A stretch of 49,288 nt of DNA from JAHEME01 sp034435035 (GTDB lineage: Bacteria > Chloroflexota > Anaerolineae > Aggregatilineales > UBA3940): positions 1 through 49,288 of the forward strand of contig DAOTXW010000026.1 in assembly GCA_034435035.1 (NCBI GenBank), read 5' to 3'. This document shows positions 23,192 through 31,018 of the stretch, one piece after another. Position numbers and translations under genes: made by a program. Every line of letters begins with the position of its first letter. Position 1 is the first letter of the stretch. The notes beneath the pieces were generated by a model. It was not told the DNA's origin, searched no databases, and was given only the letters and a program-made list of their open reading frames with translations.

Positions 23192-24163
23192 TCACGGCCC
23201 CGGCGCCGCCTCCTCCGGCGCAGCGGGCGGCTCCGGCGCGGGGCGCGGCTCCAGCGAGTCGGCGGCCAGCCGGAAGCCCACCGAGTTGTAGCGGTAGTAG
23301 GGATCGTAGCCGGTGCGGGCCAGCGTGCGGGCGTAGGAGTAGATCAGGAACCAGGACCCGCCGCGCATGACGCGAGCCTCGGGGTTGTCCGTGTCCACCG
23401 CGGCGGCGGTGACGAACGTGTTGGCGCACCACTCCAGCACCGTGCCGCTCATATCCAGCGCCCCCACCGGCGATTCGGCCAGCGGGTACATGCCGACGGC
23501 CGTCACGCGCCGCAGCAGGCTCTCGCGGGTGTTGGCGTAGGACGGGGCCCACTCGGCCCCCCAGGGGTAGACCGCCTCGGACAGGCCCCCGGTGGCGGCC
23601 TGCTGCCATTCCCATTCATAGGGCAGCCGCACATCATACGGCAGGCGGGCGCTCAGCCAGCGGCAGTAGGCCATCGCGTCGTGCCAGGAGACCTCCTGCG
23701 CGGGCTGGTTGTCCAGCGGATGGTCGGTGCGCTCGTATTCAGGGCGGAAGCGCAGACCGTCCCACCAGCGCGGATCGCTGTGGCCGTCCTCCGCCTCCAG
23801 GAACAGGCGGTACTGCGCCCAGGTGACGGGATAGCGGGCGATGTAGAAGCGCTCGACGATGAACGGCCGGGCTGAATCGCGCAGGTGCACCTCGCCGGCA
23901 GGCACCGGGCACCAGATCAGGTCGGGCAGCCCATCCTCGCCGATTCCGACGCCGGGCCGTGGGTCGCCGGCACGCGCCAGCCAGTCGCCGATGGCCGCGC
24001 GGCGCAGGTGGGTGGTGCGCGGCTCGCTCAGCAGACCGATCAGGTGCTGGGTCACCAGCCGCAGGCCGTGCTCGCCCCCCAGCGACGGCTCATCGCCGCT
24101 GGCCAGCGCAGTCAGCGGGGCGCCGCTCAGGTATGGTTCACGCCCGGACAGAGGTGTCGTCAT
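23192..24163 (-). CDS. FGE-sulfatase-fold (SUMF1-like) protein without catalytic cysteines
   Basis: 323 residues. Residues about 80-305 have the formylglycine-generating-enzyme fold shared with C-type lectins: FYIARYPVTWAQYRLFLE, QPAQEVSWHDAMAYCRWLS, VRLPYEWEWQQAATGG, ALDMSGTVLEWCANTF, RVMRGGSW and SVGFRLAAD. The catalytic cysteine pair of true FGE (after RGGS) is missing, since the segment reads WFLIYSYARTLAR. Formylglycine formation is therefore unlikely; binding or another oxygenase-like role is possible. The linker before the domain (RRAAIGDWLARAGDPRPGVGIGEDGLP) closely resembles the one in the DGR target protein at 35540-39187. The C-terminus is Pro/Ala-rich. Confidence 0.88.
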   Translation of the reverse strand: MTTPLSGREPYLSGAPLTALASGDEPSLGGEHGLRLVTQHLIGLLSEPRTTHLRRAAIGDWLARAGDPRPGVGIGEDGLPDLIWCPVPAGEVHLRDSARPFIVERFYIARYPVTWAQYRLFLEAEDGHSDPRWWDGLRFRPEYERTDHPLDNQPAQEVSWHDAMAYCRWLSARLPYDVRLPYEWEWQQAATGGLSEAVYPWGAEWAPSYANTRESLLRRVTAVGMYPLAESPVGALDMSGTVLEWCANTFVTAAAVDTDNPEARVMRGGSWFLIYSYARTLARTGYDPYYRYNSVGFRLAADSLEPRPAPEPPAAPEEAAPGP

Positions 24164-24203
24164 GCTGCCGAGTCTAGCGGGTTTAGCGCGGCGGGCAAGT
24201 GAA

Positions 24204-24767
24204 TCACGCAGCGGCTGCCGTCTGCCGGTGATCTTCCAGCCCCCAGATCACCCAGCCATCAAGGCTCGGGATCGGCGCCAGCGCCCCCAGGCCAGCGGCG
24301 ACGTTGAGCAGGGCGCTGATCAGCAGCGCATCGCCGGGCCAGAGGGCATGGGCGCCGGCCAGGATCAGCGCCGCCAGCAGGTTGGCAGCCGGCCCGCCCA
24401 GCGCCCGGATCAGGTGCACCCGGCGCGGGTAGCGGCTCTGATCCCCGTAGTAGCGGTTGGCCTGGCGGGTTACGGTGAGGGCGATCTCGTCCATCGGCGC
24501 GCCCGCCAGCCGGGCGCTGATCACATGGCCCAGGTTGTGCCAGGTGTTCAGCAGCAGCACGCCGGCTCCGACGACCAGCCCCAGCGCCAGCCCCTCCCCG
24601 ATCGGGCTGCCCCACCGCCACGCCAGCCCGATCGGCACACCGCTCAGCACGGACAGCGGGAGATTCAGCCAGGCGGCAGGCGTGGCGGTGTAGCGCACGC
24701 CCAGCACGGTCAGCAGGTGGCGGCGCGGCCTGTCGAGGTCTTCCAGTATCAGCAGCGGGCGCGGCAT
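24204..24767 (-). CDS. M50 (site-2 protease)-like membrane protein with HNLGH
   Basis: 187 residues, predicted to contain four to five membrane helices. The hydrophobic helix with the zinc motif reads LLLNTWHNLGHVISARLAG: the family motif HExxH is HNLGH (77-81), so the catalytic Glu is Asn. A later LAPIPSLDGWVIW keeps the second ligand motif (family LxPIPxLDG). The fold is thus M50-like, but proteolysis is doubtful because Glu is the general base. Such proteins may act as pseudo-proteases or lipid-metabolism scaffolds. No partner is obvious; the gene lies 37 bp upstream of, and opposite to, nothing transcriptionally linked. Confidence 0.75.
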   Translation of the reverse strand: MPRPLLILEDLDRPRRHLLTVLGVRYTATPAAWLNLPLSVLSGVPIGLAWRWGSPIGEGLALGLVVGAGVLLLNTWHNLGHVISARLAGAPMDEIALTVTRQANRYYGDQSRYPRRVHLIRALGGPAANLLAALILAGAHALWPGDALLISALLNVAAGLGALAPIPSLDGWVIWGLEDHRQTAAAA

Positions 24768-24950
24768 TCGCAGACATCTCCGGGTGTTCGGGTGACAGAT
24801 GCCCCAGAAGATAGCGAGGCCGGGAGCCACGCGCAAGGTGGAGGCGCCTTCTAACCCGGCGGCGCGGTGATGCTGGCACCTTCCTGCCGGGTACGGTATA
24901 ATCATCGACTGCTGATCAGCCGCTATGGCATTCCTGGAGCAGCGCATCGA

Positions 24951-25592
24951 ATGGATATTGTGTGGTACGGGCACAGTTGTTTTCGCATGATGGAGCGCGG
25001 TAAGGCCAGCATCGTCACTGACCCATTCGATCCCAGCATCGGCTTCGGTGAGACAAACCTCAAGGCCGATATCGTCACCATCAGCCATGACGCGCCCGGC
25101 CACAGCGCCACCCATATGCTCAAGAAGGCGGATTACGTGCTCAACCGCCCTGGCGAGTACGAGATCGGCGGCATCTTCATCACCGGCGTGGCGACGGTCA
25201 ACCCCCATGCCTCCCCGGAGACCGCCCGGCGCAATATCATCTGGGTATTCGACTTCAACGATTACACCATCTGCCACCTGGGCGATCTGGATCATGTCCC
25301 GGATCAGGGCGATATCGAGAAACTGGGGCCGATCGACGTACTGATGGTCCCCGTCGGCGGCGGTCGGGCACTTAACAGCGGTCAGGCGGGCGAGGTGATC
25401 AGCCTGATTGAGCCGGCCCGGGTCATCCCGATGCACTACCAGACCCCGACCTCGCGGGTGCCGCTCGAACCGCTGGACAAGTTCCTCAAAGAGATGGGCG
25501 TCACCGTGGCGGATGAAATGGATATGCTGCGCGTCACGGCCAGCAGCCTGGGCGAAGAGACTCAGGTCGTGGTGCTGCGTCCCCAGGCCTGA
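24951..25592 (+). CDS. MBL-fold protein of the UlaG-like (COG2220-type) group
   Basis: 213 residues. The start MDIVWYGHSCFRM is characteristic of UlaG/UPF0173-like MBL proteins. The metal motif, usually THxHxDH, reads SHDAPGHSATH and so lacks part of the canonical ligand set. CHLGDLDH, PVGGG and MHYQTP supply later positions. The altered first motif suggests a changed metal site or non-hydrolytic role. TATAAT at 24897-24902 is a good -10 box. The following small gene starts 33 bp later and is probably co-transcribed. Confidence 0.8.
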   Translation: MDIVWYGHSCFRMMERGKASIVTDPFDPSIGFGETNLKADIVTISHDAPGHSATHMLKKADYVLNRPGEYEIGGIFITGVATVNPHASPETARRNIIWVFDFNDYTICHLGDLDHVPDQGDIEKLGPIDVLMVPVGGGRALNSGQAGEVISLIEPARVIPMHYQTPTSRVPLEPLDKFLKEMGVTVADEMDMLRVTASSLGEETQVVVLRPQA

Positions 25593-25624
25593 ATGCCGCC
25601 GACTTTCCTGAGGAAACAGGGTCT

Positions 25625-25927
25625 ATGGTCAAGCTGTTGATGAGCTGGGATATCCAGACGGGCCGGGATGCCGAATACTTCGAGTTTGTGGTGCGCGAGT
25701 TTGTCCCCGGCATCACCCGGCTTGGCATCCAGCCTACCGAGGCATGGTTCACCATCTATGGCGATCGCCCCCAGATCCTCACCGGCGGCATCACCGACAG
25801 CTACGCGACCATGCAGCGCATCCTGTCGAGCAGCGACTGGCAGGAGCTACACGGGCGGCTGCTGGAGCTGGTGACCAACTACCAGCAGAAGATTGTGCGC
25901 CACACCGGCAACCTACAGCTGTTCTGA
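25625..25927 (+). CDS. Small conserved protein, possible NIPSNAP/ferredoxin-like fold
   Basis: 100 residues with GAGGAAA upstream. The pattern VKLLMSWDIQTGRDAEYFEFVVREFVPG followed by PTEAWFTIYG and SSSDWQELHGRLLELV suggests a compact alpha-beta (dimeric ferredoxin-like) fold as in NIPSNAP or ABM proteins. It has no signal peptide. The function is unknown. It follows the MBL gene closely and ends just before a strong bidirectional hairpin. Confidence 0.6.
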   Translation: MVKLLMSWDIQTGRDAEYFEFVVREFVPGITRLGIQPTEAWFTIYGDRPQILTGGITDSYATMQRILSSSDWQELHGRLLELVTNYQQKIVRHTGNLQLF

Positions 25928-25951
25928 GCGCAGCACGCAGGGGCAAAAAGC

Positions 25952-25981
25952 AGCGGCAGCTCCCGGGACGGGGCTGCCGCT
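25952..25981. terminator. Bidirectional hairpin between convergent genes
   Basis: Arms AGCGGCAGC and GCTGCCGCT (perfect, 9 bp) with a 12-nt loop separate the small protein gene (stop 25927) from the FmdB gene (stop 26004). Confidence 0.65.
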
Positions 25982-26003
25982 GAGGATTCGCGCAGGAGAA
26001 AAG

Positions 26004-26282
26004 TCAGTCGGCGCTGCTGGCCGGGGCGGCCGTCGTGCTGCTCTCGCTGGCCGTCTTGCTGCCGGCGCTCTCGGTCTTGCCCGGGCTGGCCAGGCTGCTG
26101 CGGGAGCTGCGGTTGTCAGTCACGTAGAAGCCGGACCCCTTGAAGATCACCCCCGCCGGCTGGATGAGCCGGTGGACGCGCCCCTCACACTCCGGGCACT
26201 CGCTCAGCGGCTGGTCGTTGAAGCTCTGGCGGCGGTCGAAGCGCACTCCGCACTCGGCGCATTCATACGTGTAGATCGGCAT
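26004..26282 (-). CDS. FmdB-family zinc-ribbon protein
   Basis: 92 residues. I chose the ATG at 26282 (MPIYTYECAECG) because GGAGGG lies just before it. The N-terminal 50 residues are the FmdB/CxxC regulatory-protein domain, with two Cys pairs (CAEC and CPEC) that would bind one zinc. The FKGSGFYVTD segment closes the domain and a Ser/Thr/Ala-rich tail follows. The family was named from formamide and acetamide regulation, but most members have no known role. A near-consensus promoter lies upstream. Confidence 0.9.
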   Translation of the reverse strand: MPIYTYECAECGVRFDRRQSFNDQPLSECPECEGRVHRLIQPAGVIFKGSGFYVTDNRSSRSSLASPGKTESAGSKTASESSTTAAPASSAD

Positions 26283-26327
26283 ACGGCCCTCCTGCAACAA
26301 GCTCTACGGTACACAGGTATACACGAC

Positions 26328-26356
26328 ATTGTATCGCATCTGGCCCACTGTGCCAA
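26328..26356 (-). promoter_or_regulatory. Sigma-70-like promoter of the FmdB gene
   Basis: On the minus strand TTGGCA (26351-26356) and TACAAT (26328-26333) are separated by 17 bp; each matches five of six consensus bases. The distance to the ATG at 26282 is 45 bp. Confidence 0.6.
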
Positions 26357-26576
26357 CGAGCCAGGGGCTGTCCCACCACAGTCTATACCACATTTGTATT
26401 AGAGTCACGTAAACGCCGGTGGATTCACTGAGAAAGGGGATTCTGTCACGCGCGGCCACGACGAATGTCACCGGGGCGCGGGTGTATTTCCAGCCCGGGG
26501 GCGAGCCTGTACATCTGCAGGAGGTGAGAGTCCGCACCACGGCCCCCCATCTCCAATGCGCCCGGAGGCGGGGCGC

Positions 26577-26638
26577 TTGACAGCCGGCGGGCCGCCGGCT
26601 ATACTGGGATATACCCCTCCCCGCCGGGGGGGGGATAC
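26577..26638 (+). promoter_or_regulatory. Promoter and likely CsoR operator of the copper module
   Basis: TTGACA (26577-26582), a 17-bp spacer and TATACT (26600-26605) form a near-perfect sigma-70-like promoter. Just downstream, across the expected start site, lies an imperfect inverted repeat: ATACCCCTCCCC at 26611 and GGGGGGGGGATAC ending at 26638. CsoR-family repressors bind such TACCCC...GGGGTA G-tract palindromes. A second inverted repeat (CCGGCGG/CCGCCGG) lies in the spacer. The position predicts autorepression by CsoR, relieved by Cu(I). The rest of the 26283-26576 gap holds no gene. Confidence 0.7.
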
Positions 26639-26649
26639 AGGGCGGCGGC

Positions 26650-26928
26650 ATGTCTATGGAACAAAAACAGGAAATCCTTTCTCGCCTGCGCAGCGCGGCG
26701 GGCCATCTCAACGGCATCACCCGGATGGTGGAGGAGGATCAGTACTGCATCGACGTGCTGACTCAGATCCACGCAGTGCAGGCGGCCCTGAACAAGATCA
26801 GCCTGCAGGTGCTGGACAACCACATGCACAACTGCGTCACAGAAGCCATCCGCAGCAACGACCCCGACGAGCGTGAGCGGGTGCTGGCCGAGATTCGTGA
26901 GGTGTTCGCGGCCCGCAGCAGGCTGTAG
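26650..26928 (+). CDS. csoR: CsoR-family copper-sensing transcriptional repressor
   Basis: 92 residues, fully within the DUF156/CsoR family. The Cu(I) ligands fit the C-H-C pattern: Cys33 in DQYCIDV, His58 and Cys62 in DNHMHNC, with the spacing known from Mycobacterium CsoR. The first helix RLRSAAGHLNGITRMVEEDQ is typical. These repressors release DNA on Cu(I) binding. The gene heads a group with copZ and copA and has a G-tract palindrome on its promoter. A nickel or persulfide sensor from the same family is less likely given the neighbours. Confidence 0.93.
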   Translation: MSMEQKQEILSRLRSAAGHLNGITRMVEEDQYCIDVLTQIHAVQAALNKISLQVLDNHMHNCVTEAIRSNDPDERERVLAEIREVFAARSRL

Positions 26929-26952
26929 GCCTGTTCAGAACATGGAGGCGCG

Positions 26953-27189
26953 ATGAGCGACAGGACGACGATCCTGACGATCAGCGGGATGAGCTGCAAC
27001 GGCTGTGTGCAGGCCGTCCGCCGCAGCCTGAGCAAGCTGGAGGGAGTCAGCAGCGTAGAGGTCATGCTGGATCCCGGGCAGGCCGTCGTGACCTACGACG
27101 CGGAGCGCGTCAGCCTCGACGACCTGCGCGGTCGGGTGCTGCAGATCGGCTACGGGGTAGACGGGGCTGCCCCCGCCAGCCTGCCCTGA
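26953..27189 (+). CDS. copZ: Copper chaperone, CopZ-like HMA domain
   Basis: 78 residues with GGAGG before the ATG. A single heavy-metal-associated domain carries GMSCNGCVQAV, with the CxxC copper site. CopZ-type chaperones carry Cu(I) in the cytosol to CopA or CsoR. It starts 24 bp after csoR and is probably co-transcribed. Confidence 0.93.
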   Translation: MSDRTTILTISGMSCNGCVQAVRRSLSKLEGVSSVEVMLDPGQAVVTYDAERVSLDDLRGRVLQIGYGVDGAAPASLP

Positions 27190-27199
27190 CGGGTGGGCA

Positions 27200-27607
27200 C
27201 TACTTGTAAATGTCCAGGATCACCTTGCTGCGGTCGGTCGGGTGGATCTTGACCGGCAGGGTGGCGCCCGGCTGGACCTGCGGGATGGCGATCATCGGGA
27301 TGGCCGTCTTCACCGTCGTCTGGTACGGCTCGCCGTCCGGCGGGGTGACCTGCAGCAGCAGCTGCACCTGAGGCTGGTCGTTGACCATCAGCCCGGTCTG
27401 GCCAAGCTGCAGGACGGTGGCCTGCGCCGGGATGCCCTGCTCGCGGATGACAGGATCCCCCTTGAACATGCGGTTGCGGATGTTGATGGCGATCACCCAG
27501 GAAGCGGCAATGAATAAGACGGTGACCAGGGTGATGACGCAGCCGCCAACGATCATGAGCCCGGTCATTCCCAGCCCGAATCCTCCAGCGATGAGTTCTG
27601 GCGACAC
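27200..27607 (-). CDS. Membrane protein with cytosolic beta domain, unknown function
   Basis: 135 residues from a GTG at 27607 with GGGAGAG upstream. One or two hydrophobic helices (GLMIVGGCVITLVTVLFIAASWVIA) are followed by a beta-rich domain of about 85 residues (IPAQATVLQLGQTGLMVNDQPQVQLLLQV, then GATLPVKIHP). The beta domain resembles the DUF3592-like or OB-like modules found in small membrane proteins. It lies on the opposite strand between copZ and copA. I see no metal ligands, so a role in copper handling is not supported. Confidence 0.65.
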   Translation of the reverse strand: MSPELIAGGFGLGMTGLMIVGGCVITLVTVLFIAASWVIAINIRNRMFKGDPVIREQGIPAQATVLQLGQTGLMVNDQPQVQLLLQVTPPDGEPYQTTVKTAIPMIAIPQVQPGATLPVKIHPTDRSKVILDIYK

Positions 27608-27744
27608 GATAGTTCTCTCCCTTGCGAAATAAGATGAAGCTGATGCAGGTCCTCCGCCTCATCAGCGCGCTGGCAGCATGATACAGCATCCGACCGCGGG
27701 CCGCAAACCACGGCCGGGACACGGCAGACAGAGGGGAATGAGCG

Positions 27745-30237
27745 ATGACTGACCGGCAGACGACTCTGCCCATCGTGGGGATGACCTGCGCGAACTGCAC
27801 CGCGACAGTGGAGAAGGGGCTGCGCAGGCTGGACGGCGTGGTGGATGTCTCCGTCAACCTGGCCACCGAGAAGGCGACCGTGACGTATGACGCCTCCCGC
27901 CTGAAGCAGGCCGATCTGATCCAGCGCGTGGAGCTGGTGGGCTACAGCGTCCCGATGGCGAGCGTCGATCTGCCGATCACCGGCATGACGTGCGCCAACT
28001 GCACCGCGACGGTGGAGAAGGGGCTGCGCAGGCTGGACGGCGTGGTGGATGTCTCCGTCAACCTGGCCACCGAGAAAGCCACCGTCCGCTACCTGCCGGG
28101 GCAGGTGACGCGGCGGGACCTGGTTAAGCAGGTCGAGCGCATCGGCTATGGTGTGGTCGAGGCCGCCGCCGGCGAGGAGCCGGAAGACGCCGAGCGAGCC
28201 GCCCGCCAGGCCGAGATCGCCCGCCAGCAGCGCTACCTGCTGGTCGGGGCGCTGTTCGCCGGGCCGCTGTTCCTGCTGAGCATGGCCCGCGACTTCGGCC
28301 TGCTGGGCGCCTGGGCGATGGATCCGTGGGTGAACGTGCTGATGGGGGCGCTGGCGACCCCGGTGCAGTTCTATGTGGGCGGGCAGTACTATGCGGGCGG
28401 CTTCAAGGCGCTGCGCAACGGCTCGGCGAACATGGATGTGCTGGTGGCGCTGGGCTCCAGCGTGGCCTACGGGTATTCGATCGTCGTGACGCTGGAGCAG
28501 CTGCTGGCCCGCCCCGCGATGGGCGGCATGCCCGGCATGGCGGCGGAATCGGCGCTGGGGCACCATGTTTACTTCGAGACGGCGGCAGTGATCATCACCC
28601 TGATCGTGCTGGGCAAGCTGCTGGAGGCCCGCGCCAGAGGCCAGACCAGCGAGGCGATCAAGAAGCTGATGGGCCTGCGGGCCCGGACCGCCCGGGTGGT
28701 GCGGGGCGATCAGGAGATCGATGTGCCCATCGATGACGTGGAGGTCGGCGAGGTGGTGCTGGTGCGCCCCGGCGAGAAGATCCCGGTCGATGGGCGGGTC
28801 CTGGACGGCTTCAGCGCCGTGGACGAGAGCATGATCACGGGCGAAAGCCTGCCGGTGGATCGCGGCCCCGGCGACCGGGTGATCGGCGCGACCGTCAACC
28901 GACAGGGGCTGCTCCGGATCGAGGCGACCGCCGTCGGGCGGCAGACCGCGCTGGCGCAGATCATCCGGCTGGTGGAGCAGGCGCAGGCCAGCCGGGCGCC
29001 AATCCAGAAGCTGGCCGATCAGGTGGCGGGGGTTTTCGTGCCCGCGGTGATCGCGCTGGCGCTGATCACCTTCGCCGTATGGCGGATCGCCGCGCCGGAA
29101 GCCGGCTTCGTGGGCGCGCTGATCCGGCTGGTGGCGGTGCTGGTGATCGCCTGCCCGTGCGCCATGGGCCTGGCCACCCCCACCGCAGTGATGGTGGGCA
29201 CGGGCCGGGGCGCGGAGCGCGGCATCCTGTTCAAGAGCAGCGCCGCGCTGGAAAGCGCCCACCGCCTGACGGCCATCGTGCTGGACAAGACCGGCACGAT
29301 CACGCAGGGGCAGCCGGCGGTGACGGATGTTGTGGTCAGCGGGCGGCTGGATCAGGCGGAAGCGCTGCGGCTGGCCGCCAGCGCCGAGCGCGGTTCGGAA
29401 CATCCGCTGGGCGCGGCCATCGTGCGCGCTGCCGGGGAGCGCGGCATCCCTGCCAGAGCGCCGGAGGCGTTCCAGTCCCTCACCGGGCGCGGCATTGAGG
29501 CGCAGATCGACGGGCAGGCCGTGCTGGTGGGCAACTTCACGCTGATGCAGGAGCGCGGCATCGCCCTCAACGGGCTGGAAGCCGCAGCCCGCCGCCTGCA
29601 GGAGCAGGCCCGCACGGCCATGTGGCTGGCGGTGGACGGCCAGGCTGCCGCCCTGATCGCGGTGGCGGATACGATCAAGGAGGGCAGCCGCGAGGCGATC
29701 GCCGAGCTGCACCGGATGGGGCTGCGCGTGGCGATGATCACCGGCGACAACGCGGCCACCGCGCAGGCCATCGCCCGCGAGGCCGGGGTGGATACGGTGT
29801 TCGCCGAAGTGCTGCCCGGCGACAAGGCCGCCTATGTGCAGAAGCTGCAGGCCGAAGGCCACCGGGTCGGCATGGTGGGCGACGGGATCAACGATGCGCC
29901 GGCGCTGGCTGCCGCCGACGTCGGCATCGCCATCGGCACCGGGACGGATGTGGCGATGGAAGCCGCCGATGTGACCCTGATGCGCGGCGACCTGCGCTCT
30001 GTGCCGCAGGCCCTGCGTCTGAGCCGCGCCACCCTGCGGACGATCAAAGAAAACCTGTTCTGGGCTTTCGGCTATAATGTGATCCTGATCCCGGTGGCGG
30101 CGGGGGCGCTCTATCCCTTCGCCTGGGCGCCGGACTTTCTGCGCCAGCTCAGCCCGATCCTGGCCGCCCTGGCGATGGCCTTCAGCTCGGTGAGCGTGGT
30201 GACCAATTCGCTGCGGCTGCGGCGCAAGAAGGTGTGA
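27745..30237 (+). CDS. copA: Cu(I)-exporting P1B-type ATPase
   Basis: 830 residues. Two N-terminal HMA domains each carry GMTCANC. The ATPase core has eight expected helices, the CPC motif (470-472) in VIACPCAMGLATP, the phosphorylated Asp in DKTGT (514), the HP motif SEHPLG and the hinge GDGINDAP (around 713). The predicted Cu(I) exporter (P1B-1) moves copper out of the cytosol. The two HMA domains are nearly identical in DNA, an internal duplication. GAGGGGA precedes the ATG. No CsoR-type palindrome is visible directly upstream, so transcription may come from a promoter upstream or a separate one. Confidence 0.96.
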   Translation: MTDRQTTLPIVGMTCANCTATVEKGLRRLDGVVDVSVNLATEKATVTYDASRLKQADLIQRVELVGYSVPMASVDLPITGMTCANCTATVEKGLRRLDGVVDVSVNLATEKATVRYLPGQVTRRDLVKQVERIGYGVVEAAAGEEPEDAERAARQAEIARQQRYLLVGALFAGPLFLLSMARDFGLLGAWAMDPWVNVLMGALATPVQFYVGGQYYAGGFKALRNGSANMDVLVALGSSVAYGYSIVVTLEQLLARPAMGGMPGMAAESALGHHVYFETAAVIITLIVLGKLLEARARGQTSEAIKKLMGLRARTARVVRGDQEIDVPIDDVEVGEVVLVRPGEKIPVDGRVLDGFSAVDESMITGESLPVDRGPGDRVIGATVNRQGLLRIEATAVGRQTALAQIIRLVEQAQASRAPIQKLADQVAGVFVPAVIALALITFAVWRIAAPEAGFVGALIRLVAVLVIACPCAMGLATPTAVMVGTGRGAERGILFKSSAALESAHRLTAIVLDKTGTITQGQPAVTDVVVSGRLDQAEALRLAASAERGSEHPLGAAIVRAAGERGIPARAPEAFQSLTGRGIEAQIDGQAVLVGNFTLMQERGIALNGLEAAARRLQEQARTAMWLAVDGQAAALIAVADTIKEGSREAIAELHRMGLRVAMITGDNAATAQAIAREAGVDTVFAEVLPGDKAAYVQKLQAEGHRVGMVGDGINDAPALAAADVGIAIGTGTDVAMEAADVTLMRGDLRSVPQALRLSRATLRTIKENLFWAFGYNVILIPVAAGALYPFAWAPDFLRQLSPILAALAMAFSSVSVVTNSLRLRRKKV
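27781..28085 (+). repeat. Internal tandem duplication of HMA-coding sequence
   Basis: Bases 27781-27881 and 27985-28085 are 101-bp copies with five mismatches, offset by 204 bp (68 codons). They encode the core of the two metal-binding domains of CopA. Four of the five differences do not change the amino acid. Confidence 0.85.
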
Positions 30238-30447
30238 GGGGCGCGCTCACAGGGCGGCGCCGCTCACCGATGACAGGGTATCAGCAAGCCTGCCCGCAGA
30301 GCCGCTTCACTGATATCATCTCGGGGAGATACAGGCCATCCGGCAGATGCTGGGTCACACCGGCCTGCCGGAGTTTGTGGGCGCGCTCGAAGCTGAGGCC
30401 CCGTACCGCGCTGAATAACCTGACCGATCTTCAAGGAGACCTGACTC

Positions 30448-30645
30448 ATGGCCGTGATCGTCTACGATGTCGTCTGCGGGATGTCCACCGCGCTGGGCAG
30501 CTGGAGCAGCCAGTCCACCTACCAGGGCAAGACCTACTACTTCTGCTGCGACGGCTGCAAGGGCGCCTTCGAGAAGTCGCCCGAGTACCACCTGCAGAAC
30601 TTCGCCGAGGAGCACCCCGGCGTGGACCCGACGCCGGCGGGCTGA
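30448..30645 (+). CDS. YHS-domain small protein
   Basis: 65 residues with AAGGAG upstream. The sequence DVVCGMSTALGSW, TYQGKTYYFCCDGCKGAFEKSPEYHL matches the YHS/TRASH-like domain, with metal-binding Cys in CGM and CCDGC. YHS domains accompany copper-exporting ATPases and metal oxygenases. Its position 210 bp after copA suggests a metal-sensing or chaperone role in the same module. The gap before it holds no complete gene. Confidence 0.85.
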   Translation: MAVIVYDVVCGMSTALGSWSSQSTYQGKTYYFCCDGCKGAFEKSPEYHLQNFAEEHPGVDPTPAG

Positions 30646-30845
30646 TCGCCGGGGCCAGTTCGAGCGGGTGCCACGCCTTCGTGCCCCCCTGCGGCCCGGA
30701 GGCGGACACGTCGCGGCTCAGCGTCGAGGCAGGCGCGGCGGCCATCCGGGCGCGGGTGGAATCCGGTGAACCGCCCCGCGGCGCCTGCGCGGGGCAGGCC
30801 GCCCGGCAGTAGATTCCCATATTTGGTAATATCAATACCTTGAAC

Positions 30846-30924
30846 CGGCGCTGGAATCTCCGGGCTGAGCGGAGAAACCAGGGGGACAGCCGCCATCCCC
30901 TCTGCCGACGGCTGTCCTCCACCT
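30846..30924 (+). ncRNA. Possible structured leader, c-di-AMP (ydaO/yuaA) riboswitch-like
   Basis: Between the YHS gene and the permease lies a 370-bp stretch without a gene. Its middle contains CGCTGGAATCTCC, GAGCGGAGAAACCAGGGGG and, after a stem, CTCTGCCGACGGCTG. These recall the conserved GAAUC, CGGAGGAACC and CCGACAGCU elements of ydaO riboswitches in the correct order. Several consensus bases differ and the middle part is shorter, so this is a weak candidate. A GGACAGCCG/CGGCTGTCC hairpin is clear. TAATAT at 30827-30832 could be its -10 box. Confidence 0.25.
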
Positions 30925-31018
30925 GACCTATCCCCCATTGCGAACCGCTCCCGACGGCGCTACCCTCTGTACGGGTTTTCACGTCTGGCTCCGCGCCAGA
31001 AATGAGGATGCGCCGTCG

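Noticed and set aside
23285..23370. Second DGR variable repeat in the FGE-fold gene
   Set aside because: Bases that should be invariant relative to the template differ, so the present TR cannot have written it.
30335..30417. Short peptide EIQAIRQMLGHTGLPEF resembling the end of a tyrosine recombinase
   Set aside because: Only the LGHT segment fits. The catalytic Tyr region is missing and no upstream homology is seen in the 30238-30447 gap.
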